Positions 8,749 to 14,932 of a stretch of DNA of 16,551 bases are shown one piece after another. The notes under the pieces are model-generated. The model was not told where the DNA came from and searched no databases. It saw only the letters and a program-made list of their open reading frames with translations. Origin of the DNA: Alphaproteobacteria bacterium (GTDB taxonomy: Bacteria; Pseudomonadota; Alphaproteobacteria; Rs-D84); NCBI GenBank assembly GCA_017642625.1, contig JAGCOQ010000078.1, forward strand, positions 1-16,551, in the 5' to 3' direction. A program made the position numbers and the translations under genes. Every line of letters starts with the position of its first letter. The stretch's first letter is position 1.

Positions 8749-8776
8749 ATTATATCACAAAAATTGCGATAATCAA
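8749..8776 (-). promoter_or_regulatory. Promoter of the lipoprotein-ybaK unit, leaderless geometry
   Basis: On the minus strand TTGATT (8776-8771), 16 bases, TATAAT (8754-8749), then seven bases to the ATG at 8741. No Shine-Dalgarno lies in the seven bases. Confidence 0.65.
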
Positions 8777-8799
8777 AATAGTTTATTAAGGGAACTGTT

Positions 8800-9423
8800 T
8801 TATAACCCTTTTATCTTGGCGGCCTCAAATAGATTTCGGGCCCATACGGCCTTGTTCCTTAAATAATGATTATATGGCGTCTTTCGGGTGCTTATCATGA
8901 CGTGATCTATACCCTCTGCTATACACTCTTCTATAACAATGGGGCTGTCATCTATGACCAGGTCTATTTTTTCTTTTTTGAACGCATCCATCTTGCTGTT
9001 GCCATCAACAGCAATAATATTATCTATACGAACAAACATTCCAGCATCCCATATTTGTTCATAGGTCAACACGCGTGCCAAACTCTCCTTTCTGCGTACC
9101 GCTTCACCAAAGAACCATACATCCGGAGAATCTGTCTTTCGTGATGTGATTACCTTTATATCGTATTTCTGTTGCCAGTTATAAATAAGCAATGGATATC
9201 GTTTGCTTATCAGTGGCGTTTTATAATTCTCAATCGTTTTGAAATACCCAAGTATTTTATCCGCCACAGGTTTCGGATAGCATTCATATACCGCCCATGA
9301 TGTTGGGTAATGATACCTATATTGTGGATAATCTTTAAACCCCAATTTGTACACCGGCTCTAAATCAAAAACCGTATTATCTAAATCAAGCGCAATTGTT
9401 TTTATGGGGCTGGGTGTTGGCAT
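8800..9423 (-). CDS. HAD-superfamily hydrolase, 5'(3')-deoxyribonucleotidase (NT5C)-like
   Basis: 207 residues from ATG 9423. HAD motif I is LDLDNTV with nucleophile Asp13 and acid Asp15. Motif II is the ITSR segment in the middle. A Lys in VRRKESL can serve as motif III. Motif IV is VIDDSP with Asp158-Asp159. The overall plan fits the cytosolic nucleotidase NT5C-like family, which dephosphorylates (deoxy)nucleoside monophosphates; the actual substrate cannot be told. I chose ATG 9423 because a good promoter (TTGACT-16-TATACT) and an AAGGG Shine-Dalgarno seven bases upstream serve it. The frame stays open to an ATG at 9501, adding 26 residues and overlapping the murC promoter, so the longer start is possible. 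Confidence 0.82.
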   Translation of the reverse strand: MPTPSPIKTIALDLDNTVFDLEPVYKLGFKDYPQYRYHYPTSWAVYECYPKPVADKILGYFKTIENYKTPLISKRYPLLIYNWQQKYDIKVITSRKTDSPDVWFFGEAVRRKESLARVLTYEQIWDAGMFVRIDNIIAVDGNSKMDAFKKEKIDLVIDDSPIVIEECIAEGIDHVMISTRKTPYNHYLRNKAVWARNLFEAAKIKGL

Positions 9424-9442
9424 TTCTTTACCCTTTTCTTTG

Positions 9443-9470
9443 AGTATAAACCAGCCGTCGTAAAAGTCAA
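9443..9470 (-). promoter_or_regulatory. Promoter of the HAD nucleotidase gene
   Basis: On the minus strand TTGACT (9470-9465), 16 bases, TATACT (9448-9443). Transcription would begin near 9435, giving a leader of about 12 bases that starts with the AAGGG Shine-Dalgarno. This promoter supports the 9423 start. Confidence 0.6.
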
Positions 9471-9487
9471 ATGAACTAACTTCTTTA

Positions 9488-9515
9488 TTGCATTGTGCCA
9501 TTTGTGTACTACAAT
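9488..9515 (+). promoter_or_regulatory. Candidate murC promoter
   Basis: TTGCAT (9488-9493), 16 bases, TACAAT (9510-9515). The ATG of murC is nine bases further on, so the mRNA would have almost no leader; no Shine-Dalgarno is visible. Confidence 0.5.
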
Positions 9516-9524
9516 CTGGGTGTT

Positions 9525-10874
9525 ATGACCGTGGGAAAGAAGTTTCATTTTATCGCGATTGGTGGTGTTGGTATGAGTGGCCTTGCCAAATACCTTATTG
9601 AGCGCGGATTTACGGTTTCTGGTTCTGATATCTGCGATGGCAAATATGTGGATAAATTACGGCATATGGGCGCGACCATTTTCATTGGACATAATGAAAG
9701 CAATTTGCCCAGGGATTGCACTGTGGTGATAAGTACCGCGATTCACGACGACAACCCAGAACTTATCAAAGCAAAGGAACTGGGGTTGCAAATAATGCAC
9801 CGTTCTGACCTGTTGGCGTTTATTGCGAATGATTGCGGAAAATGCTTCATCGGTTTTTGTGGAACGCACGGAAAAACCACAACCAGTGGCCTGTGTTCTT
9901 ATGTATTGGACAAAGCGGGATTAGAACCCTCTTTTGTTGACGGCGGAATTGTTCCCGAATTAAACACAAATGCACAATATAAAGACGGCGCACATTTTAT
10001 AGCCGAACTTGATGAAAGCGACGGAACCATTGTAAAATACCGCCCGCAAATCGCCGTTATAAATAACCTGGACGAAGATCACATTGATTTCTATTCTGGT
10101 GGTCTAAAAGACATAATCGCGACATTCAAGCAATTCCTTGATAAATCCAACGGCAAAATTTTATTAAATAACGATGATGCCGGTGTTCAACAATTAAAAG
10201 ATTCCATTACTGGCGATATTTATACATTCGGAATAAAATCAGACGCTGATTTCCATGCGAAAAACATAAACTATCAGCCCAACTTTACGACCTTCGATTT
10301 TTATTACAAAGACAAATTTGTTTGTGAAATTAAAATCATTCTAAAAGGCGAACACAATGTGTACAACACCCTTGGCGTATTGGGGGCGCTGTATATGTCG
10401 GGTGTTGATATAAATGCTGTAAAAGAACATTTTACAACCTTTTCCGGCATGGGCAGACGGTTTCAAAAAATCGGCACTGTAAATAATGTGCATGCAGATG
10501 TTTATGACGATTATGCGCACCATCCAACCGAAATAAAAGCAACATTAAACGCGGCAAAAACATTGAACAGCAAACGGGTTATTGTGGTGTTTCAACCGCA
10601 CCGATATACACGATTAAAAAGTTTGTGGAACGAATTTAAATCGGTCTTTACTGATTTTGATGGTCTGGTTTTCGTGACCGATGTTTTTGCAGCGTCCGAA
10701 AGCCCCATACCAGAAATCACAGGTGAAAACTTTGCGCGCGCAATTGGTGGCAAATATCTGGCGGGCGATATGGAAAATGTGGCACGCGAACTTTTGCCAC
10801 AAATACAGGACGGCGATATTGTCATCTGTATGGGCGCCGGCAACATAACAAATCTTGGAAAATATCTTTTATAA
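9525..10874 (+). CDS. murC: UDP-N-acetylmuramate--L-alanine ligase MurC
   Basis: 449 residues, close to the usual MurC length. It catalyses ATP-dependent addition of L-Ala to UDP-MurNAc, the first step of the peptidoglycan stem peptide, in the cytosol. Visible are the N-terminal UDP-binding AIGGVGMSGLA (11-21), the ATP P-loop GTHGKTTT (113-120), AELDESDGT, NNLDEDHIDFY, HNVYNTLGVLGAL, GMGRRFQ, DDYAHHPTEI, FQPHRYTR and the final CMGAGNI. All are standard Mur ligase landmarks. ATG 9525 fits the start of the homology; the in-frame TTG at 9495 is too far upstream. The gene is not next to other mur or fts genes here, so it is separated from the usual division cluster. It ends at a bidirectional terminator. 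Confidence 0.97.
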   Translation: MTVGKKFHFIAIGGVGMSGLAKYLIERGFTVSGSDICDGKYVDKLRHMGATIFIGHNESNLPRDCTVVISTAIHDDNPELIKAKELGLQIMHRSDLLAFIANDCGKCFIGFCGTHGKTTTSGLCSYVLDKAGLEPSFVDGGIVPELNTNAQYKDGAHFIAELDESDGTIVKYRPQIAVINNLDEDHIDFYSGGLKDIIATFKQFLDKSNGKILLNNDDAGVQQLKDSITGDIYTFGIKSDADFHAKNINYQPNFTTFDFYYKDKFVCEIKIILKGEHNVYNTLGVLGALYMSGVDINAVKEHFTTFSGMGRRFQKIGTVNNVHADVYDDYAHHPTEIKATLNAAKTLNSKRVIVVFQPHRYTRLKSLWNEFKSVFTDFDGLVFVTDVFAASESPIPEITGENFARAIGGKYLAGDMENVARELLPQIQDGDIVICMGAGNITNLGKYLL

Positions 10875-10900
10875 CAAACACCCGCGGTTGCGGGTGTTTG
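10875..10900. terminator. Perfect bidirectional terminator between murC and the ATP-grasp gene
   Basis: CAAACACCCGC (10875-10885) pairs fully with GCGGGTGTTTG (10890-10900) around a GGTT loop. It begins at the base after the murC stop, and the convergent gene's stop lies one base beyond it, so it serves both genes. Confidence 0.85.
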
Positions 10901-10901
10901 C

Positions 10902-12158
10902 TTATTTCTGACGCTCGTTGGCCTTGGCAATTAATTTAACTTTGCCATTATACATATCAACCAGAATACGATCACCCTCTTCTATATTTTCAAATTCAGC
11001 GTTGCGACCCCACAATTCCAGTTCTGTGAAATCAAGATTCTCGCGCGACATATTACCATGGTGGTTATATTGTGCTTCAAACGGCGAATTTGACCAAGAA
11101 ACCATAAATTGAAATCCTACGCCAACCGATTTATTGGTGAAAATACGAATACTCTCTTCTGATTTCCATATGTTTATATCGTATTCTGGTTTTGCAGAAA
11201 ATGGATGCAGGCGCTTTATAAAGCCAACTGTGCCTTCCAGCACTATCGTTTCTGATGAAAAGACGGATGTTGTGCGGTCGTCTATCTCTCTTCTATAAAA
11301 TTCAGGAAGACAATATGGTCGCTGTTGCAATATGTTCATTTTTCCATCTGCCGATACCGCAAATTCCATATCTATGGGATAACCCAAACTCTGTTCCAGT
11401 TGCATAGCCAGCGCAGAAAGCAAAATATGTGTTTTATATTTTTCTCTGTCTTGGGATTCAAGTTTTTCTGGGGATATTGTACGCCAATCTCTGCAAAAGA
11501 AAGTATTGTACCTTAAATCATTAAAGGTTTTTAAATCCAACCGTATCATTTGATGGTTTTCATCAAACAAGGGCTTGCTGATTGCAAAATACTCGCCACG
11601 ACCGCCATCTGCCAACAATTTATCTGCCAACGCGTTTTCTACATAATTCATTACCACGAATGGACCACCATACCAAGTTTCAGAATACACCACCCCAGCC
11701 ATTTTTGGGTTATCAACCATTTGTTGCAGGACGATTCCCATTCTGGCATTTGGTACATTAGCCGCGGATTTATACACCTTCTCTATAGCGTTTACCATTT
11801 GGTCGCGCGTTTTTACATTTAAAACACTTTCAAACTGACCGGAATATGTTTTCCCCTTTTGGTCTTCTATATCTGCCGAAGAACGCACAGCGACATTTCC
11901 GCCAAGTTTTTTGACGCAATCCATGGCATCATTAATCAATGCATCTGGTATCTTATTGGTTTCCTGATATTCATCAAACTTTAACAACGGGATCCCAAAT
12001 GTTGGCGGAACAACAAATTCGGTGTTGAATCTCGTGTTATAACTCTTCATTAAATTATCCAAGACAAACAATCCGGCAAACTTACCACCTGCAATCATAT
12101 ATGGCATGTTCGTAGCTTCGTCCAATGATATAATATTTTTGTCATATATACTTAACAC
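10902..12158 (-). CDS. Stand-alone PEP/pyruvate-binding (PPDK_N) ATP-grasp domain protein
   Basis: 418 residues. The first about 280 residues follow the N-terminal nucleotide-binding domain of PEP synthase and pyruvate phosphate dikinase (PF01326): GGKFAGL (24-30), VPPTFGIPL (50-58), AVRSSADIEDQKGKTYSGQF from residue 90 with Arg92, VLQQMVDNPKMAGVVYSE, and IDMEFAVSADGKMNILQQRP. It is about half the size of PEP synthase. The large PEP/pyruvate barrel is missing and no clear phospho-His motif is seen, although the end (EEGDRILVDMYNGKVKL) resembles the close of a swivelling domain. It may phosphorylate or pyrophosphorylate an unknown partner with ATP; that is inference. The start is GTG at 12158, preceded by AAGGGG eight bases upstream, 17 bases after the stop of its operon partner. 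Confidence 0.82.
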   Translation of the reverse strand: MLSIYDKNIISLDEATNMPYMIAGGKFAGLFVLDNLMKSYNTRFNTEFVVPPTFGIPLLKFDEYQETNKIPDALINDAMDCVKKLGGNVAVRSSADIEDQKGKTYSGQFESVLNVKTRDQMVNAIEKVYKSAANVPNARMGIVLQQMVDNPKMAGVVYSETWYGGPFVVMNYVENALADKLLADGGRGEYFAISKPLFDENHQMIRLDLKTFNDLRYNTFFCRDWRTISPEKLESQDREKYKTHILLSALAMQLEQSLGYPIDMEFAVSADGKMNILQQRPYCLPEFYRREIDDRTTSVFSSETIVLEGTVGFIKRLHPFSAKPEYDINIWKSEESIRIFTNKSVGVGFQFMVSWSNSPFEAQYNHHGNMSRENLDFTELELWGRNAEFENIEEGDRILVDMYNGKVKLIAKANERQK

Positions 12159-12175
12159 AGAAAAGTCCCCTTGAA

Positions 12176-12820
12176 CTAACGCTGGATGCCATGCATATTT
12201 ACTTGCGTAACAATTTCTGTCTTGCGTTTCAACAGATTTATCAACGCCTCTGGTATGCGCCCGGTCACCCTCGGAAAAATTTCTTGTAATTTACTGTTAA
12301 CAACAATCTGCTTTGACGGTATGAAAGAAACATAGACAGTGTCTTTTGAATCTGCTTGCTCGGCCCATAATGGTGAATATGAGTTCAAGTCCTTAACCTT
12401 AACTTCTTTCCACTGTTGCCCATCGCGTTTGCTGAAAATATTTTCTACCAGGACATGTTCAAAGTTTTGAAATAAATCTGATGAATATAACAGATTGTTT
12501 GATTTGCTGAAAATAAAACTAAAGTGATCTGTTTCGTTCTGTCCGTAGCAATCATTACGCATACCCGGTGTGAAAAACCGTACATTTCTTTTTATTGTTA
12601 TTCTATATGATTGATTGCCACATATGGGATTTTCAGGTAAATCTTTACAGAAAGATTGTATTTCGCGCAATAATCTTTCTGTAGTTTTCAGTCCCAAATC
12701 AGATTCCAAATTCCAATCATTAATATCATCGGTATTTTTTGCACAAGTTATATCCTTCATACCATAAGCCTTGTTTCCCGACCCCTCTATACTAAAGTAG
12801 ACACGTGTAGTAATATCCAT
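12176..12820 (-). CDS. Hypothetical protein, operon partner of the ATP-grasp protein
   Basis: 214 residues, not recognised. It is soluble-looking, with no signal peptide or membrane segment and mixed charged and aromatic composition; scattered Cys show no metal-site spacing. A fine start is indicated by an AGGGG Shine-Dalgarno six bases before ATG 12820 and a near-consensus promoter just upstream. It is the first gene of a two-gene unit with the PEP/pyruvate-binding-domain protein, so it may be that protein's substrate, adaptor or regulator (guilt by association only). Confidence 0.75.
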   Translation of the reverse strand: MDITTRVYFSIEGSGNKAYGMKDITCAKNTDDINDWNLESDLGLKTTERLLREIQSFCKDLPENPICGNQSYRITIKRNVRFFTPGMRNDCYGQNETDHFSFIFSKSNNLLYSSDLFQNFEHVLVENIFSKRDGQQWKEVKVKDLNSYSPLWAEQADSKDTVYVSFIPSKQIVVNSKLQEIFPRVTGRIPEALINLLKRKTEIVTQVNMHGIQR

Positions 12821-12842
12821 TTTTAACCCCTATTTACAACCG

Positions 12843-12870
12843 ATTATACCCAATATATCTCGTTTGTCAA
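12843..12870 (-). promoter_or_regulatory. Consensus sigma70-type promoter of the hypothetical/ATP-grasp operon
   Basis: On the minus strand TTGACA (12870-12865), 16 bases, TATAAT (12848-12843). Both hexamers are perfect, the best promoter in the window. The leader would be about 16 bases and contains the Shine-Dalgarno. Confidence 0.85.
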
Positions 12871-12893
12871 TTTTTTGCATCAAGTAAAATTAA

Positions 12894-12934
12894 AAACACC
12901 CGCGGTGGTGGAGACGAATCCCTTCGTCCCGCCA
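12894..12934. repeat. tRNA-Ser 3'-end fragments in inverted orientation next to half a terminator
   Basis: TGGTGGAGACGAA (12906-12918) matches the 13 bases at the end of the tRNA-Ser gene (14933-14945, written on the plus strand) with one change. TTCGTCCCGCCA (12923-12934) is the same end in the opposite orientation with one base missing. Together they form a 12-bp hairpin with a TCCC loop. The preceding AAACACCCGCGGT (12894-12906) equals the left arm of the murC terminator (10876-10888), without its right arm. It looks like a recombination scar; no intact tRNA is here. Confidence 0.6.
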
Positions 12935-12946
12935 TGCACAAAAATA

Positions 12947-12980
12947 AAATGCCCAAACGGGCATTTGATTTTTGTGGCGG
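12947..12980. terminator. Terminator downstream of the orphan immunity-like gene, with tRNA-end-like tail
   Basis: AAATGCCC (12947-12954) and GGGCATTT (12959-12966) form a perfect 8-bp stem with an AAAC loop, T- or A-rich on both sides, so it can stop either strand. It is followed by TTTGTGGCGG (12971-12980), the same ten bases found beside the terminator at 14782-14791. Confidence 0.72.
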
Positions 12981-13045
12981 TGTTGTAATATTTAACGGTA
13001 TTATATATGAAAAATACAGGGTTTTACAAGGAAACCTTAAATATT

Positions 13046-13372
13046 TCAGACAAGTCCCCAATATGTTATTATTGATAATACAAACAGTAAAAAACCAAAA
13101 AACGGAACCAGCAACACCTGTTTGCCGTATATTCGCATTAACCAAAACAACATAAAAAACGCTATTGGCAATATAAACACAATAAACGCAATATCATAAT
13201 TTATCATACATACCAAATATTCACCGTCAACATCAAACGGACACACATTTACCCAAATATGATTAAATTTTGAGATTTTACCGATACAAACTAAATCAAA
13301 TAAAAAAATATTCAAGGCAAAAAACAAACATACTGTTAAAAAATAACTTATTCTGTTTAATATTTTTTTCAT
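13046..13372 (-). CDS. Three-helix membrane protein, orphan immunity-like paralogue
   Basis: 108 residues. Three hydrophobic helices at about 10-30, 60-80 and 86-106. The 30-residue segment between helices 1 and 2 should face the periplasm by the positive-inside rule (MKKILNR and RIYGK on the other side). It aligns without gaps to the first 60 residues of the protein at 13841-14182, sharing I22-F23-L24, D26-L27, I33, K35, I39-W40, C44, V54-C55-M56 and Y59-D60. Its neighbour upstream is only a 32-codon tail of a Tlde1-like gene, so I read it as an immunity gene left without its toxin. AAAGG lies about seven bases before the ATG. The family itself is not one I recognise; the immunity role is inferred from context. 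Confidence 0.75.
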   Translation of the reverse strand: MKKILNRISYFLTVCLFFALNIFLFDLVCIGKISKFNHIWVNVCPFDVDGEYLVCMINYDIAFIVFILPIAFFMLFWLMRIYGKQVLLVPFFGFLLFVLSIITYWGLV

Positions 13373-13389
13373 TTTGTGCCTTTATCTTT

Positions 13390-13488
13390 TCAGTATTCTA
13401 CTTTAATAATTAAATCTTTTCCATTGTTTTTAAACCAATCGGCAAACCCCGGCATTTCGTTTGTCAAATCGATGCAACCCGCAGAACC
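13390..13488 (-). pseudogene. 3' remnant of a second Tlde1-like toxin gene
   Basis: The last 32 codons, beginning GSAGCIDL and ending KVEY-stop, match the C terminus of the complete gene at 14185-14715 (GSAGCIDL to NVKY). The DNA identity is uninterrupted for 24 bases (13466-13489 versus 14261-14284) and ends abruptly at 13489. The catalytic-type Cys is kept, but the conserved His and the whole upstream half are missing, so it cannot be an active enzyme. Beyond the break lies a recombinase fragment on the other strand. Confidence 0.8.
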
Positions 13489-13489
13489 C

Positions 13490-13846
13490 ATGGAATACAT
13501 CATTGACGACAACAGCATAACAATTACTGAAAAAGTATTCTTACGCAAATACGTCAACACGGTATACGACCGTGGTAAAAACGGTGTATTAAATGTCACC
13601 GACAATAATCATTTAATTTTGAAAGCCTTTGCCACCGCATGGAAGTATCGCGAATTATATGAACGTGATGGCGGGGTTGATAATATCATCCGCAATCTGC
13701 ACACGTCGCCACGTCAATTTTATCGATATCTGGACATTGCATATATGAACCCAGGCAAGACAAATCAAATCTTGTCTGGGAAATTAAAAATAAATGTTAA
13801 TGATTTGTTTCAAATTGCGCGGGAGAATCAGGTTACAATATTATAA
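13490..13846 (+). pseudogene. C-terminal remnant of a serine recombinase (resolvase/integrase type)
   Basis: 118 codons from an ATG that has no ribosome-binding site; the frame also runs open upstream, antisense to the toxin remnant. The residues HLILKAFATAWKYRELYE, then HTSPRQFYRYLDIAYMNP, then QILSGKLKINVNDLFQIA, follow the pattern of the C-terminal end of large phage-type serine recombinases of alphaproteobacteria (an 'alarA..w...L' helix, a helix-turn-helix 'gvs.ryvsrlL.LAfLaP', 'IL.G..P..L....L'). The catalytic N-terminal domain is absent, so it is a fragment. Its stop overlaps the stop region of the membrane protein gene at 13841 by six bases. Family assignment is by pattern memory and should be searched. 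Confidence 0.55.
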
Positions 13847-14182
13847 GCATACTATTTTTAGTATTGAACATAATATCAATTGAAACACAAAAAAAACAGG
13901 TATTCCAAGCAAAGGAATAAAAAACGTTTTGTTTTTATAGATCGGGACAAGAACATATCCTAACCACACTAACCATCCAAGCACTCCAAGTATACACAAC
14001 ACATCATAATGTGCCATGCATACCTGTTGTGAGTGTCCTGTTAAATAAGAACATGAACTCAACCATATCCCACCATTTTTTGCTATTCTATCAAAATATG
14101 CTAAATCACATAAAAATATGTAAAAAAGCCCAGACAAGAATATTGCCACAGTATACAATAATGGGTATATTTTTTGTTTCAT
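13841..14182 (-). CDS. Three-helix membrane protein, candidate immunity protein to the Tlde1-like toxin
   Basis: 113 residues with three hydrophobic helices (about 10-30, 61-80, 86-108). The loop between the first two contains C44 and C55, exactly conserved in the paralogue at 13046-13372, and should be periplasmic. Its ATG is two bases after the TAG of the toxin candidate, with an AGG just before, so the pair is translationally coupled. Tight coupling to a peptidoglycan-acting, L,D-transpeptidase-fold protein, and the same pairing in the damaged second copy, suggest that it protects the cell in the periplasm. Tldi1, the known immunity protein of Tlde1, is not obviously similar; the role is inferred. 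Confidence 0.78.
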   Translation of the reverse strand: MKQKIYPLLYTVAIFLSGLFYIFLCDLAYFDRIAKNGGIWLSSCSYLTGHSQQVCMAHYDVLCILGVLGWLVWLGYVLVPIYKNKTFFIPLLGIPVFFVFQLILCSILKIVCL

Positions 14183-14184
14183 GC

Positions 14185-14715
14185 CTAATATTTTACATTG
14201 ATAATTAAATCATGTCCATTATTTTCAAACCATTTTGTAAAATTGTCCATAGAAGATGTTAAATCGATGCAACCCGCAGAACCCGGCTCTGCACCACCAT
14301 GAATACTGAACCCACCTCGACCAAAAACATTTGTTTCCTTGGATGGCTCTAACCACACTCTATTTTTGCCCCATCCCCGCTCACCACCAGGCCACGATGT
14401 ATATTTTTTTATTGGACCATAGTCATCTCTGTTTTGAAAATCTTTTTTGCGTGCAACATATGTTCCTTCTGGAATCGGGCCAGTATCTTTCTTGTTTTGA
14501 TATTCCGGGGATTGATACCCTGGTTTTCCAGACACCGCAGCAAATTCTGCAACCTTTTCGCCTTCATCATAAATGGCTAACTCTTTCCCATCAAAAACTG
14601 CACAAATAGCACAAAAAATCAATAAAAACTGGCATCGGGATTTGGGGCAAAGTATATAATTGTGCTGAACTTGGGCGGATTGGAAACGCGTAGCGATATA
14701 CACTGGTAATATCAT
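14185..14715 (-). CDS. Tlde1-like (DUF2778) L,D-transpeptidase-fold protein, candidate peptidoglycan-targeting toxin
   Basis: The conserved part is about 135 residues: FDGKELAIYD, AVSGKPGYQSPEYQ, DTGPIPEGTY, WGKNRVWLEP, GRGGFSIHGG and PGSAGCIDL. This is the Tlde1 family pattern. The catalytic-type His (codon 14299-14301) and Cys (codon 14269-14271) are both present. Salmonella Tlde1 is a type VI effector that cuts and exchanges peptidoglycan stem peptides in the target periplasm. No T6SS gene is in this window. The N terminus is doubtful: ATG 14715 gives 176 residues, with K-S-R then a hydrophobic FLLIFCAICA that might act as a signal peptide. A TATACT box near 14650 points instead to TTG 14620-14622, or to ATG 14635 in another frame. 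A membrane protein gene follows after two bases. Confidence 0.8.
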   Translation of the reverse strand: MILPVYIATRFQSAQVQHNYILCPKSRCQFLLIFCAICAVFDGKELAIYDEGEKVAEFAAVSGKPGYQSPEYQNKKDTGPIPEGTYVARKKDFQNRDDYGPIKKYTSWPGGERGWGKNRVWLEPSKETNVFGRGGFSIHGGAEPGSAGCIDLTSSMDNFTKWFENNGHDLIINVKY

Positions 14716-14741
14716 CACTAAAAACTGCCGGAAACGGGGCG

Positions 14742-14777
14742 AAAAAGAACATCCCGCGGAATTACCACGGGATGTTC
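14742..14777 (-). terminator. Intrinsic terminator, minus strand, beyond the tRNA-Ser region
   Basis: GAACATCCCG and CGGGATGTTC (14747-14756 and 14768-14777) pair perfectly, and two further G-C pairs extend the stem past one mismatch. On the minus strand it is followed by TTTTT (14746-14742). It probably was the terminator of the tRNA-Ser gene. Confidence 0.8.
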
Positions 14778-14781
14778 AATA

Positions 14782-14798
14782 TTTGTGGCGGAGACGAA
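14782..14798 (-). repeat. Second, isolated copy of the tRNA-Ser 3' end
   Basis: TGGCGGAGACGAA (14786-14798) repeats exactly the 13 bases of the tRNA-Ser 3' end (14933-14945), 147 bases away and in the same direction; the sequence then diverges within the T arm. It directly abuts the terminator's run-in. The 134 bases between the two copies hold no gene I can support, only a small GCAAC/GTTGC hairpin near 14901-14914. Confidence 0.65.
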
Positions 14799-14932
14799 AC
14801 CCTGTCCTTGATGAACGATAATCAAACCAAGATGCAAAAACTCTATTAAATATATCCGTTTTTGCGGGTTTGCTAATTGTTCATCTGCGTATTGGTCATG
14901 CGCAACTTCGTTGCAAACGCGGGGTGAATTTC

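Noticed and set aside
12906..12934. Integron attC-type site
   Set aside because: The hairpin with a bulge is suggestive, but no GTTRRRY/RYYYAAC core sites and no tyrosine integrase are seen; tRNA-end origin explains the sequence better.
12867..13145. 92-codon minus-strand frame
   Set aside because: It reads through the terminator and the tRNA-end fragments (the MAGRRDSS type of shadow peptide) and overlaps the immunity-like gene out of frame.
13376..13489. Upstream part of the recombinase-like frame
   Set aside because: These codons are antisense to the toxin tail remnant and do not resemble a recombinase, so I begin the fragment at 13490.
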